DNA from: Pseudomonadota bacterium
Lineage (GTDB): Bacteria; Pseudomonadota; Alphaproteobacteria; Rhizobiales; Hyphomicrobiaceae
Assembly: GCA_023423275.1 (NCBI GenBank)
Contig: JAFAFW010000052.1
Coordinates: 12,446-76,445, forward strand
Length of the DNA: 64,000 nt
Direction of reading: 5' to 3'
The position numbers and the translations under genes were made by a program. Within the stretch, counting starts at the first letter, position 1. Each line of letters opens with the position of its first letter. Of this stretch, positions 26,714 through 36,422 are shown piece by piece. Under the pieces are notes generated by a model, which saw only the letters and a list, made by a program, of their open reading frames with translations, searched no databases and was not told the DNA's origin.

Positions 26714-28693
26714 CTACCTCGCTGCGGCTTCGGCGCTTGCGCTGGCCGCTGCGGCATGTGCACCGTTCGCGGCCGACTGCAGCTTGGCGATAATGCCGAT
26801 CCGCTCCTCGGCGGCAGCCAGGATCTGACCCAGCAACTCCGCGTAGCGAATACCCTGGAAGCCCGCCATGATGTTGAGCTTTCCATCCCAGCACCAGCCT
26901 GGGTTGGGGTTCACTTCGAGCAGCTTGATCTCGCCCTTGGAGTCGGCGCGAAAATCGAAACGGGCATAGTCACGGCAACCGAGACGCTCGAACAGACGCG
27001 CCGAATGCTCGATCAACTGCGATTGCACGTGATCGGGCAGGCTTACGGCCTCCTGATAGCGGATCTGCGTCCAGTAAGGGCTGTCGGGCTCCCATTTGGA
27101 TTCGTAGCCAAGGATGCGCGGTAGCGACGGATCGAGGCTGGAGAAATCGACCTCCAGCAGCGGCAGCGCGCGCAGGCCCTGGTCCGGATTGCCAACCAAG
27201 CTAACGGAGAATTCCGGTCCAGTCAGGTATTCCTGTACCAGCACCGGCCGGCGCGGAAACTCCGCGCGCAGCCGTTCCAGATAGTCGAGCAGCGCGCGCT
27301 CGTTGCTGACGACAGCGTCCTTGGTGATGCCCTGCGAGCTGTCGCCGTAGTTGGGCTTCAGCAGCGCCGGGAATACCGACGGCAGGGTCGCGCCCTGGTC
27401 GCCCGGCCGGACGTAGGTTTCGAGCGGCACGGGAACATCCAGCGTCATCGCGACGGCGCGCACCAGCCCTTTGTCGTAGCAGGCGGCCAGCGCGCCGGGG
27501 CCGGCACCCGTATAGGGAATGCCGAGCGCGTCCAGCATGGCCGGGACGTGCAACTCCTTGAAGGGGTCGTTGTTCAGCCCCTCGTCGCACAGATTGAGGA
27601 CGAAGTCGGTCCTCAGTCCGGCGAGATCGCGTTCCAGAGTCGCGTGATTGTCGAGATAGCGGAAATTGTAATTCGGCAACGTCGATAGCGCGTCCTTGAG
27701 GCGACGGATGGTCTCCATGTCCTCGGGATTGAATGCACCGTTGCGTTTGACCGTATCCGGCAGACGATGGTCGCCGAGCAGAACCGTGACCTCGCGCTGC
27801 CGGACCTTGCCGCGTGCCCTGCGCGCCGGAAGCACCGGTGCGTCGGCGGTCAACAGAATGCGGCGCGCCATCATGCCGAGATCCTGGTCGCGGTCGGACT
27901 GGGCTTCGGCATGGCCGTGGTGGCGCACGTTGCGGAAACCGCATTTCTCCAGGAGCTTGGTGATGCCTTCCTTGGTGTAGAGGCGTTCCGCATAGAACTG
28001 GTCGGCGATCACGCCCATCTCGTCGTGGACGATGACCTCGCGGCTGATCAGGCGCTCGCGATCCTGGCTGATCGAGCGCTCACGACACACGAAGTGATGC
28101 TCGTCGATCCATTCCCAGGAGCGGCGGTCGAAATGTTCGGCCATGTAGGCGCCATCGGTGATGTCGAGCACGATCTGGCCGGTTGGGCGCAGGATCTTGC
28201 CGACCGTCGTCAGGACCTTCTCGTCGTCCTTCTTGTTCGAGAAGTAGCCGAACGAATTGCCCATGATGGCAACGCAGTCGAAGCTGTTCTCGGTGAGGCG
28301 CGGGTTGCGCGCGTCGCCTTCCTTGAAGACGACCTGCAGCCCCTCGTTCTGTGCCCGTTTGCGAGCCAGGCGGACGAGATAGCGTGAACGGTCGACGCCG
28401 GTAACGTTTTTGAAGCCGCGCCGCGCCAGTTCAATGCAGTGGCGGCCCTGGCCGCAGCACAGGTCGAGGATCGTGCTATGCGGCTGAATGGCCGCCGCCG
28501 ACACGATGAAATCCACCTCGCGGCGGGTGTTCTCGATGTTTTCGACCACATCGCCGTCGGTCTTCACATAGAGAGCGTTGAAGAGCTTGCGCCACCATTC
28601 CTGTGGCAGATGAGCTTCGAGGTCCGCGACCGGACCGAGACAGGAGCGCGCTGGCGCGCGCCGAGGACGCTTCACCTTCGCAACCGTGGCCAT
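26714..28693 (-). CDS. Fusion of SAM methyltransferase and D-Ala-D-Ala-ligase-like ATP-grasp
   Basis: The 659-residue protein has two enzymes in one chain. Residues about 30-285 form a class I SAM-dependent methyltransferase with motif I ILDLCCGQGRH (75-85) and Asp101 as the acidic ribose ligand. Residues about 300-635 form an ATP-grasp ligase of the D-alanine-D-alanine ligase type, with ALLKPNYGDSS (Lys446), LVQEYLTGPEFSVSLVG (Glu488, Glu494) and IKLLEVNPNPGW (Glu593, Asn595). The tail is Ala-rich. It should methylate one substrate and join carboxylate and amine using ATP; substrates are unknown. No ribosomal or nonribosomal synthesis genes are adjacent, although tspO follows. Confidence 0.85.
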   Translation of the reverse strand: MATVAKVKRPRRAPARSCLGPVADLEAHLPQEWWRKLFNALYVKTDGDVVENIENTRREVDFIVSAAAIQPHSTILDLCCGQGRHCIELARRGFKNVTGVDRSRYLVRLARKRAQNEGLQVVFKEGDARNPRLTENSFDCVAIMGNSFGYFSNKKDDEKVLTTVGKILRPTGQIVLDITDGAYMAEHFDRRSWEWIDEHHFVCRERSISQDRERLISREVIVHDEMGVIADQFYAERLYTKEGITKLLEKCGFRNVRHHGHAEAQSDRDQDLGMMARRILLTADAPVLPARRARGKVRQREVTVLLGDHRLPDTVKRNGAFNPEDMETIRRLKDALSTLPNYNFRYLDNHATLERDLAGLRTDFVLNLCDEGLNNDPFKELHVPAMLDALGIPYTGAGPGALAACYDKGLVRAVAMTLDVPVPLETYVRPGDQGATLPSVFPALLKPNYGDSSQGITKDAVVSNERALLDYLERLRAEFPRRPVLVQEYLTGPEFSVSLVGNPDQGLRALPLLEVDFSSLDPSLPRILGYESKWEPDSPYWTQIRYQEAVSLPDHVQSQLIEHSARLFERLGCRDYARFDFRADSKGEIKLLEVNPNPGWCWDGKLNIMAGFQGIRYAELLGQILAAAEERIGIIAKLQSAANGAHAAAASASAEAAAR

Positions 28694-28897
28694 GATGGAC
28701 GTGAGTCCTTTTGCATTCCGCTGGCATCAGCGGCGGAAGCTTTCCTCGCTCCCGTCAGCCGGCCCCGCAGCCTGGCACTATACGAGACCCCTCTGGTCTC
28801 CAACGCGCCACTACTTAGCGGGTCGCGATTCCAATTCAAGAGAGATTCTGCGGATAATGAAATGAGAGGCGGGAACTGTGATCTGAATTCATATTCA

Positions 28898-30196
28898 TCA
28901 CGCACGCCGCTGAAACGTCGCGATGAAAAATCCGTCCGTCGCATGGCGAGCGGGTGTCAGCAGAAGGGCATCGTCTTGGCCGTCGGCGGAGTCGGGCGGC
29001 GGCGTCTCAAGAGACGAACGCCAACGCTCAGCAAACGGCTCGACTTGAAAGTCCGGATGGCGCGCGATGAACGCGGCAGCCTGCTGCTGGTTTTCCTCCG
29101 GGAGCAGCGAACACGTCACGTAAACGAGGCGTCCGCCCGGCTTGACCAGCGCCGAGCCGAGATCGAGTACGGCGCGCTGGTCGGCGATGCGGTCCGTCAG
29201 GTTCTGCGGTTTCACGCGCCATTTGGCGTCGGGCCGCCGTCTCCACACACCGGAGCCGGTGCAGGGGGCGTCGACGAATACAAGATCGAAGCGCGGGCCA
29301 AGCGCGCGCACGACGGGTTCCTGCCCTGCCATCATGACCTGGACGTTCCGCGTGCCGGCCCGCTTCAGGCGCTCGAAGATGGGACGAAGCTGCATGCGAT
29401 CGGAATCGTAGGCGTGGATCTGCCCGGTGTTCTGCATCACGGCCGATAGGGCGAGTGTCTTGCCGCCGGCGCCCGCGCAGAGATCCATGACCTGCATGCG
29501 TGGTCCGGGACCGGAAAGCTGCACGGCAAGCTGGCTGCCTTCGTCCTGGACTTCCCACCAGCCTTTGCCGTGTCCGGGCTCGGCTTCGACGTTGGGTGTC
29601 CGGCCGGCGCCGGCCGGTGGCGGGAGGCGCACACCGATGGGGGACCACGGCGCTGCCTGTGCGCCAAATCTTTGCAGGGCCTTGAGGACTTTGTCCCGAT
29701 CCGCCTTGAGCGTGTTCACCCTGAGATCGACAGGGGCGCGCTGCGCCAGAGCCTCGCCTTCGCGCAAGGCCCCCTCCTCCCCGAATACGGACACGAATGA
29801 GGACATCAGCCAATCCGGGATGTCGGCACGGACGTGTGGAGGCGTATCCGGAGGCAAGTCGCGGGACAGATTGGCTTTCTCGGTCGCGCTCAGAGGCGCC
29901 AACGCGTGCTCCGAACCGTCGGCAGCGGCAATCACGTCATCAGGCCACATGCCGAGTGCTGCCGGAGCGGCAGCGAGGACGAGGGCACGGGCATGGTCGT
30001 TGTCCATCCGCGCGGCCAGGGACAGGCGGCGGCGCAACACGTCATAGACCAGATTGCCGATCGCCGCGCGGTCGCCCGATCCGGCAAACCGGTGCGCCCG
30101 GCCCCAATCGGCCAGGGACTGCGCGGCGGGACGGTGCCGGCTCAGGATCTCGTCCAGCACCTCGACTGCGGCCTGGAGTCTGGCGCCTTGTCTCAT
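28898..30196 (-). CDS. rsmB: RsmB/NOP-family RNA cytosine C5-methyltransferase
   Basis: The 432-residue protein has an N-terminal NusB-like helical domain (about residues 1-140) and a Rossmann methyltransferase domain with MDLCAGAGGKTLALS (SAM site), DAPCTGSGVWRRRPDAKWR (Cys312) and YVTCSLLPEENQ (Cys362), the two cysteines of the RsmB/Nop2 mechanism. It should make m5C in 16S rRNA, like RsmB at C967. The start lies 3 bases after the MAPEG stop, so it is the last gene of the guaB-MAPEG-rsmB operon. Assignment within the family is by domain plan. Confidence 0.88.
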   Translation of the reverse strand: MRQGARLQAAVEVLDEILSRHRPAAQSLADWGRAHRFAGSGDRAAIGNLVYDVLRRRLSLAARMDNDHARALVLAAAPAALGMWPDDVIAAADGSEHALAPLSATEKANLSRDLPPDTPPHVRADIPDWLMSSFVSVFGEEGALREGEALAQRAPVDLRVNTLKADRDKVLKALQRFGAQAAPWSPIGVRLPPPAGAGRTPNVEAEPGHGKGWWEVQDEGSQLAVQLSGPGPRMQVMDLCAGAGGKTLALSAVMQNTGQIHAYDSDRMQLRPIFERLKRAGTRNVQVMMAGQEPVVRALGPRFDLVFVDAPCTGSGVWRRRPDAKWRVKPQNLTDRIADQRAVLDLGSALVKPGGRLVYVTCSLLPEENQQQAAAFIARHPDFQVEPFAERWRSSLETPPPDSADGQDDALLLTPARHATDGFFIATFQRRA

Positions 30197-30199
30197 GGC

Positions 30200-30628
30200 T
30201 TAGAATCCCGTGGCGGCGACGCGCCAGACGATCAGCGTCCACATCGCCAAGACCGCGAAAAAGCCGATCATGAACACCGGTCCGCGCAGCATCACGATGT
30301 TGCTGGTGACGTGTATCATCGTGTGCGCCACGCGCGAGGCGACGAAAAGCCAGGCGAGCCCGAGCATCCAGCCGTCGACCGTACGCGTCATGAGTGCGAA
30401 CGCGGCCGCAGCGAAGAAGAGCACGGGAACCTCGAACAGGTTCTTGTAGTTGTTCGCCGCTTTCAGGGCTGCAGCGTTCCAATCGGCGTTCGACGCCAGA
30501 GCCAGATCCTGCGTACTCTGACCGCGTTCCTTCTGCGAGAGCGCCCGCGCGCGTGCCATCAGGATCAGCACCACGAATGTCAGCAGCACTTGTGCCGCGG
30601 CCGGGAGGACGATCAGGTTTTGCGCCAT
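30200..30628 (-). CDS. MAPEG-family membrane protein
   Basis: The 142-residue protein has four hydrophobic helices and the MAPEG layout, with AANNYKNLFEVPVLFFAAAAF (the conserved N-x-x-E-x-P segment) and ASRVAHTMIHVTSNIVMLRG. MAPEG proteins are membrane glutathione or eicosanoid enzymes; bacterial members are mostly uncharacterised. It starts 10 bases after the guaB stop and ends 3 bases before rsmB, so it is co-transcribed with both. Start choice: ATG at 30628. Confidence 0.87.
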   Translation of the reverse strand: MAQNLIVLPAAAQVLLTFVVLILMARARALSQKERGQSTQDLALASNADWNAAALKAANNYKNLFEVPVLFFAAAAFALMTRTVDGWMLGLAWLFVASRVAHTMIHVTSNIVMLRGPVFMIGFFAVLAMWTLIVWRVAATGF

Positions 30629-30638
30629 GATCGCCGGA

Positions 30639-32138
30639 TCACCCGTTGCCGGGGTAGTTCGGGCTTTCGCGCGTAATGCCGACACCGTGTGTGTGGCTCT
30701 CGCGAATGGCTGCCGGTGAGATGCGGACGAACTTTGCGCGTGCCTGCAGCTCATCCAGACTGCGCGCTCCGACGTAACCCATGCCGGCGCGAAGCCCGCC
30801 GACGAGCTGATGCAGGACAGCGCCGACCGGCCCCTTGTACGGAACCTGGCCTTCGATGCCTTCGGGGACCAGCTTCAACGTGTCCTTCACTTCCTGCTGG
30901 AAGTAGCGGTCGGCACTGCCGCGCGCCATCGCGCCCACCGATCCCATGCCGCGATACGACTTATAGGTGCGGCCCTGATAGAGATAGGTCTCGCCTGGGC
31001 TCTCGTCGGTGCCGGCGAGCAGCGCGCCCACCATCACCGCGCTGGCACCGGCCGCGCTGGGCTTGGTGATGTCGCCCGAGAATTTCACGCCGCCGTCGGC
31101 GATGATCGGGTGGCCGGTCTTCCGCGCTTCGGTCACGCAGTTCAGGATGGCGGTGAGCTGCGGAACGCCGACGCCCGCGACGATGCGCGTCGTGCAGATC
31201 GAACCAGGGCCGATACCGACTTTCACCGCGTCTGCGCCAGCGTCGAGGAGCGCGCGCGTGGCGTCGCCCGTCGCCACGTTCCCCGCAATCACCTGCGTGC
31301 TGTTGGACAGCTTCTTGATACGCGCCACGGCATCGATGACCTTGCGCGAATGGCCATGCGCGGTGTCCACGACGATCAAGTCGCAACCCGCGCCGATCAG
31401 ACGCTCCGTACGCTCATGGCCATCTTCGCCGACTGTGGTCGCGGCGGCAACGCGGAGGCGTCCCTGGTCATCCTTGCAGGCGTTGGGAAACTGCGCAGCT
31501 TTTTCGATGTCCTTGACGGTAATCAGGCCGACGCAGCGATAGTCCTCATCGACGACCAGCAGCTTTTCGATCCTGTTCTGGTGGAGAAGACGCTTGGCTT
31601 CCTCGCGGCCGACGCCGGACCGGACCGTTATGAGCCTGTCTTTGGTCATCAGCTCGGAGACGGGTGTCGCACGGTTGGTGGCAAAGCGTACATCGCGGTG
31701 GGTCAGAATGCCGACCAGTTTACCGAGTTGACGCGCGTTGCTCGGGTTCTCGACAACCGGGATTCCCGAGATCCGGTTGTCTTCCATAAGCCGCAGCGCA
31801 TCCGCCAATGTCGCCGATGGTCCGATCGTCACAGGATTGATGACCATCCCGCTTTCGAACTTCTTGACGGCTTCCACTTCCCGGGCCTGCAACTCTGGCG
31901 TGAGATTTCTGTGGATCACACCGACTCCGCCGGATTGGGCCATGGCAATCGCCAGCCGCGCCTCGGTCACCGTATCCATGGCCGAAGAAAGGATTGGGAT
32001 ATTCAGGCCAACGGACTTTGTGACATGGGTCGAAACTTCGACCTGGCCGGGCATGATTTCAGAGGCTTGCGGTACGAGCAGGACGTCGTCGAAGGTCAGC
32101 CCGACATCCTCAATGATATCGATCGGGCGTGCGGCCAT
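30639..32138 (-). CDS. guaB: Inosine-5'-monophosphate dehydrogenase
   Basis: The 499-residue protein is a full-length IMP dehydrogenase. It has a TIM barrel split by a tandem CBS (Bateman) module at about residues 100-215, the catalytic cysteine in GIGPGSICTTRI (Cys315), the phosphate-binding IIADGGVKFSGDI and the mobile-flap region near SYRGMGSVGAM. It oxidises IMP to XMP with NAD, the committed step of GMP synthesis. It leads an operon with the MAPEG and rsmB genes. Confidence 0.97.
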   Translation of the reverse strand: MAARPIDIIEDVGLTFDDVLLVPQASEIMPGQVEVSTHVTKSVGLNIPILSSAMDTVTEARLAIAMAQSGGVGVIHRNLTPELQAREVEAVKKFESGMVINPVTIGPSATLADALRLMEDNRISGIPVVENPSNARQLGKLVGILTHRDVRFATNRATPVSELMTKDRLITVRSGVGREEAKRLLHQNRIEKLLVVDEDYRCVGLITVKDIEKAAQFPNACKDDQGRLRVAAATTVGEDGHERTERLIGAGCDLIVVDTAHGHSRKVIDAVARIKKLSNSTQVIAGNVATGDATRALLDAGADAVKVGIGPGSICTTRIVAGVGVPQLTAILNCVTEARKTGHPIIADGGVKFSGDITKPSAAGASAVMVGALLAGTDESPGETYLYQGRTYKSYRGMGSVGAMARGSADRYFQQEVKDTLKLVPEGIEGQVPYKGPVGAVLHQLVGGLRAGMGYVGARSLDELQARAKFVRISPAAIRESHTHGVGITRESPNYPGNG

Positions 32139-32265
32139 GGTGCGGGCTCCTCACGGGTGAAATGCGTCTCAACGCGAAGACGATTTCGACACGCGCATAG
32201 CACGTGGGCGCCGCCAAAGGAAGCGTATGCACCTGCGCTGGCCGTGGATCAAATCGTGATCGGGG

Positions 32266-33207
32266 TCACTGCGATGATATGCGCTCGCCCGAGCTTTTCC
32301 GCAAGCTGCGTAACCCTTGGTCGAATCCGACGCCGGCGAGGATCAGGCCGAGACCGGCATAGTCGGTGACGATCGGCCGCTCGCCGAGGATGACAACAGA
32401 TCCGACGACCGCAAAGACCGGGATCAGCAGCGTTCCAAGCGCCGCGGTTCCGCCCGGCACTCGTTCCAGCAGCTCAAACCAGAGAAAATAGGCAAGAGCC
32501 AAGGCCAGCACGACGTGATAGGCGAACGCGCCTGCGACCATCGGGCTCGATACATCGACTCGCGGGGTTTCGAACGCCAGCATCCCGACGACGGCGACAG
32601 CCGAGCCGATGCCGAGCTGCCACGCCGTCATGCCGAGCGGGTCCGCCGGTATGCGGTGAAGTTTGACATAGACGGTCCCGGTCGCCCAGGAGATCGCGGC
32701 ACCGAGCACGTAGATCAACCCGAGAGGGATGGTCCCGGACGCCAAGGCCGGCCAGTACGGCCGTGACAACAGGGCGAGGCCCACCGCGCCGCACGCGAGG
32801 GCCATCGCCCGCAGCCCATCGATCCGTTCACCCGCGAAAATCGCGCCGAACAGGGCCGCCCACATCGGCATCGTGAAGGTCAGGATCGCCGCACGCGACG
32901 CCGGCATGGCCAATTGCGCGAACACGACGAACATATTGAATCCGGCCACGTTCAGCATGGCCGAGATGAAGAGTTCGCCCCGATGCCCTGACGGGACCGC
33001 AAGAGAACGGCCGAGCGCGCGCGCCAGGATTGCCAGCAGCGTTGCGCCGAGCCCTAGTCCCAAGGCGCGGATGGCCCAAGGCGAAAAGCCGTTGAGGGCG
33101 ATCTTCACCGCGGGCCAATTGAGGCCCCAAAACAGAGCTGACACCCAGATCCGCCACAAGGCGCAGCCGTCCCTATGTCTTGGCCCGGAAGCCCATGGCC
33201 AGCACAT
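32266..33207 (-). CDS. EamA/DMT-family transporter
   Basis: The 313-residue protein has about ten helices in two EamA repeats (RIWVSALFWGLNWPAVKI and VLGAAISWATGTVYVKLHRI). These drug/metabolite transporters export amino acids or small metabolites; the substrate is unknown. Its start overlaps rlmE by 35 bases on the same strand, so the first residues are uncertain and a start nearer the first helix is possible. It ends a ppx-rlmE-DMT unit. Confidence 0.85.
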   Translation of the reverse strand: MCWPWASGPRHRDGCALWRIWVSALFWGLNWPAVKIALNGFSPWAIRALGLGLGATLLAILARALGRSLAVPSGHRGELFISAMLNVAGFNMFVVFAQLAMPASRAAILTFTMPMWAALFGAIFAGERIDGLRAMALACGAVGLALLSRPYWPALASGTIPLGLIYVLGAAISWATGTVYVKLHRIPADPLGMTAWQLGIGSAVAVVGMLAFETPRVDVSSPMVAGAFAYHVVLALALAYFLWFELLERVPGGTAALGTLLIPVFAVVGSVVILGERPIVTDYAGLGLILAGVGFDQGLRSLRKSSGERISSQ

Positions 33208-33877
33208 ATAGCTCAGCGCTGTCGGATCGGCTGGCTGGCGGCTTGACGTGGCGGACGCTTGAGAAATTGCGTTTCAGCATCGCGAGCAGCGTGTTTTCCG
33301 TTCCGCCCTGGAAGACCTTGGCGAGGAACGTCCCACCCGGCGCGAGCACCTCGCAAGCGAATTCCGCCGCCGCTTCCGCCAGCCCCATGATCCGCAAATG
33401 GTCCGTCTTGTTGTGGCCGACGGTGGGGGCCGCCATGTCGGACAAAACGACATCGGCACCGCCGTTCTTCAGCCGCGATTTCAGCTCGTCCGGCGCCGTG
33501 GGATCCATGAAATCCAGGCAGAGGACCTCAACACCAGGCAGCGATTCCATCTCCAGATAGTCGATCGCGACGACTTGTCCGCGCCCCTCCAGCGACTTCA
33601 CCCGATCAGCGGCGATCTGGCTCCAGCCACCGGGCGCTGCACCGAGATCGACGACGCGATGACCAGGCTTCAAGAACCGGTACTTGTCGTCCATCTCGAT
33701 CAGTTTGTAGGCGGCGCGCGAACGGAAGCCGTCGCGCTGCGCGGCCGCGACATAGGGATCGTTCAGCTGCCGCTCCAGCCAACGCCGCGAGGACGGCTTG
33801 CGATGCTTGTTGCTTTGCACGCGGACCTTGAGCTGCCGAGGTTTGTTTTGACCGCTGCGCGTCGGTGTCTTGACCAT
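33173..33877 (-). CDS. rlmE: 23S rRNA 2'-O-ribose U2552 methyltransferase
   Basis: The 234-residue protein is RlmE/FtsJ with an N-terminal basic extension of about 30 residues. Catalytic residues fit the K-D-K pattern: Lys58 in FRSRAAYKLIEMD, Asp147 in VVLSDMAAPTVGHNK and Lys187 in GTFLAKVFQGG. VVDLGAAPGGWSQ (76-88) binds SAM. It methylates the A-loop uridine of 23S rRNA late in 50S assembly. It lies 47 bases downstream of ppx and overlaps the transporter gene. Confidence 0.95.
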   Translation of the reverse strand: MVKTPTRSGQNKPRQLKVRVQSNKHRKPSSRRWLERQLNDPYVAAAQRDGFRSRAAYKLIEMDDKYRFLKPGHRVVDLGAAPGGWSQIAADRVKSLEGRGQVVAIDYLEMESLPGVEVLCLDFMDPTAPDELKSRLKNGGADVVLSDMAAPTVGHNKTDHLRIMGLAEAAAEFACEVLAPGGTFLAKVFQGGTENTLLAMLKRNFSSVRHVKPPASRSDSAELYVLAMGFRAKT

Positions 33878-33924
33878 GGAGGGCTTTCCAGAAGGGCTCG
33901 GGATATCGGGAACGCCGAGATCGT

Positions 33925-35175
33925 TCAGACCGGCCGGTGATCACGCCTTGGGACGCGATAATGGCCGTCTTCCGCCATCATGGTGGCCAGCATGCCTTCC
34001 CGCAAGCCGCGATCCGCAACACGCAGGCGCTTGGCTGGCCATGTTCGCAACAAGGCCTCCAGGATGGCGCAGCCTGCCAGGACCAGCTCGGCGCGGTCCT
34101 TGCCGATACATGGCTCGGCGATCCGTTCCTCGTGCGTGCGCGACAGGAGATCGTACGTTACGGCGCGTGCCTCGGCGCTTTCCAGCCAGCAGCCGTCGAC
34201 CCGGTTGCGATCGTAGCGCGGCAAGCCGAGGCGGATTCCTGCAACCGTGGTGACTGTGCCGGATGTTCCGAGCATATGCGCCCGGCCCCGCTCGACGCGT
34301 TCGCGAAAGCGGTGACGATCCTCGAACGGTTTCAGCAGGTCCATCACGCTATCGACCATCGCTTCAAAGCCGGCCGCTGTCAGTTGCCTGCTCCCGAAGC
34401 GTTCGGCCAACGTCACGACGCCGACCGGCAGCGATGTCCAGGCGGCGATGCAATTCATGACCTCGAGACGGTCGCCGAGCGAGCGACGCCATGTGCCGCG
34501 GCGGCGCGCGAGGTCGAGCCATACGAGTTCCGACGAGCCGCCGCCGATATCGAAGACCAGAGCCAGGTCCGAATCGATGTCGAGCAAGGTCGCGCATCCC
34601 GAGACTGCCAGCTTGGCTTCGGCCTCCCGTGACAGGATCTCGATGGAGAGGCCGAGCTCCTTGTCGATGCGATCGAGGAATTCCGGGCCATTGCTTGCCA
34701 CACGGCAGGCTTCCGTGGCCACGAGCCGCGACCGCGCAACGCTATGGCGGCGCATCTTGGCGGCACAGACTTTCAGCGCATCCCATGTGCGGTTCATGGC
34801 CGCCTCGCCGAGATGCCCGGAGGCACTCACACCTTCACCAAGGCGAATGATTCTTGAGAAGGCATCAACAACCAGGAAGCCCCGGCGCGAGGGGCGTGCG
34901 ACAAGCAGCCTGCAATTGTTGGTTCCCAGATCGAGCGCAGCATAAACGCGTCCAGGCGTTTCCGAGATGGCGCGATCTTTGGAAGCGGCCGGCTCCTCCG
35001 GCCTGTTGCGCACATGCCAATCGATTCCGCCATTGGCCATGGCGGAAGTTTGGCCTCGCACCGTAGGACTGGGCGCAGTCATACGGGCATGCGCACCAGC
35101 GGACGTCGGTTGCGTCTCCGCTGCGGCGACCGGGCCGATCTCGTCGCTCGATCCCTCCACGGCTTTCCCCAGCAC
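33925..35175 (-). CDS. Ppx/GppA-family exopolyphosphatase
   Basis: The 416-residue protein shows the ASKHA fold: phosphate motif 1 in YAALDLGTNNCRLLVA, then ATEACRVASNGPEFL and motif 2 in LVFDIGGGSSELVW, with GTSGTVTTVAGIRLGL further on. It hydrolyses polyphosphate or pppGpp, two stress signals. The first about 75 residues are disordered and weakly supported; the GTG at 35175 and an ATG at 35040 both fit, so the N-terminus is uncertain. Proteins of this short type in alphaproteobacteria often sit before rlmE. Confidence 0.85.
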   Translation of the reverse strand: MLGKAVEGSSDEIGPVAAAETQPTSAGAHARMTAPSPTVRGQTSAMANGGIDWHVRNRPEEPAASKDRAISETPGRVYAALDLGTNNCRLLVARPSRRGFLVVDAFSRIIRLGEGVSASGHLGEAAMNRTWDALKVCAAKMRRHSVARSRLVATEACRVASNGPEFLDRIDKELGLSIEILSREAEAKLAVSGCATLLDIDSDLALVFDIGGGSSELVWLDLARRRGTWRRSLGDRLEVMNCIAAWTSLPVGVVTLAERFGSRQLTAAGFEAMVDSVMDLLKPFEDRHRFRERVERGRAHMLGTSGTVTTVAGIRLGLPRYDRNRVDGCWLESAEARAVTYDLLSRTHEERIAEPCIGKDRAELVLAGCAILEALLRTWPAKRLRVADRGLREGMLATMMAEDGHYRVPRRDHRPV

Positions 35176-35346
35176 CTGGCTTCAAACCGTCCGCGTTTCA
35201 TTTTCAGTTCGCGGATCGACGGATCATCAGGCGTCATCTGGTACCAATCTTGACGACTACTGTAGCAGCTTCACGCGGGTGGTAAATGCCTCCTTTCGGG
35301 TGTTACTTACGCACGCGTTGCTGGGTGAGAAATCGGGGGGGACGAG

Positions 35347-36162
35347 TTGAGACGCGTGCGCGACATCCTGCTCCTCGGCCATCTGACGCATGTTGCCGCC
35401 GCCATCGCCGTCATTTCAGCCGTTTCTGCGGGTCCGCCGGCGGGTGCTGCAGGCCCCGCACCCCTGGATCATTTGCTGAAGGCCTATCCCGACCATCTCG
35501 CGCGGATCGACGGCAACATCCTGGTCTGGCGCAACGGCACGCGCATGCCACTGGACGACGGCCGGGCCGCGAAGTCGTTCCAGGACTGGCTCGCCGATCC
35601 CGACATCGAGGATATGTTGGCTATTCCGTATCCGGGCGGAGGTGGCGGCGAGAAGCCCGGCGTCAATATCGATCCGGGCCGCGCGCGTAATGCTGCTTTC
35701 TTTTCGGCGATGTACGGCGATTGCACGAAAGGCGAGGTAGCGCGGAGACTGGTTGAGATCGCCTGGCTTCCGAAGAAGGCGGGGCAGCGTCTGAAGGTTA
35801 CGGCCGTCAATGGCGTGGCGCAGCGTCTTGAGGCTATTTCCCGTGAGCTCGACGCGCTTCCAGAGCGATTCGATGCCTACCTCGCGCCCTCAGCGGGTAC
35901 CTATAATTGCCGGCCGATCGCGGGGACGTCCCAGATGTCGGCGCACGGCTACGGCATTGCGATCGATATTGCGGTTCGGCATGCCAACTACTGGCGCTGG
36001 TCAAAGCCCTCGCCCGGTGGGGCGCTGACCTATCGAAACGCGATTCCACTCGAGATCGTCCGCATTTTTGAGAAGCACGGCTTCATCTGGGGCGGCGCCT
36101 GGTATCATTACGACACCATGCACTTCGAATACCGGCCGGAGCTCTTGGTGGACAAGAGGTGA
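35347..36162 (+). CDS. Exported M15-family D-alanyl-D-alanine carboxypeptidase-like protein
   Basis: The 271-residue precursor has a signal peptide ending near GAAGP. The peptidase domain shows the M15/VanY zinc motif SAHGYGIAIDI (His200, Asp207) and YHYDTMHFEYRPE (His259), so it should cut peptidoglycan stem peptides or similar D,D-peptides in the periplasm. A TTG start at 35347 follows a run of seven G residues as ribosome-binding site; a GTG lies 9 bases further. It is transcribed away from ppx. Confidence 0.83.
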   Translation: MRRVRDILLLGHLTHVAAAIAVISAVSAGPPAGAAGPAPLDHLLKAYPDHLARIDGNILVWRNGTRMPLDDGRAAKSFQDWLADPDIEDMLAIPYPGGGGGEKPGVNIDPGRARNAAFFSAMYGDCTKGEVARRLVEIAWLPKKAGQRLKVTAVNGVAQRLEAISRELDALPERFDAYLAPSAGTYNCRPIAGTSQMSAHGYGIAIDIAVRHANYWRWSKPSPGGALTYRNAIPLEIVRIFEKHGFIWGGAWYHYDTMHFEYRPELLVDKR

Positions 36163-36348
36163 GCTGGGACACGTTGCCGTAAAGCGAAGCCTCACGAAAC
36201 ATGAGAGACCGGCTGAGCCGAGCGTTGAGCTTGCTGTGATCGCCCCGGTTGCCGGCTCGCATCCTCGCCGCCGATGCCATCCTTGCAGTCTTTTTGTCAA
36301 GCTGTTATAGGCTGCCGGCGCGCCGCATCCGGCTGCGCCATCCCGGAT

Positions 36349-36422
36349 TGGGGGATAGTTTAACGGTAGAACAGCGGACTCTGACTCCGCTAGTCGTGGT
36401 TCGAATCCACGTCCCCCAGCCA
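36349..36422 (+). tRNA. tRNA-Gln (CTG)
   Basis: The 74 bases fold as a tRNA. TGGGGGA pairs with TCCCCCA, the anticodon stem is GCGGA/TCCGC with loop CTCTGAC giving CUG (Gln), the T loop is TTCGAAT, the discriminator is G and CCA is encoded. It decodes CAG. No integrase or remnant is next to it. Confidence 0.96.
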
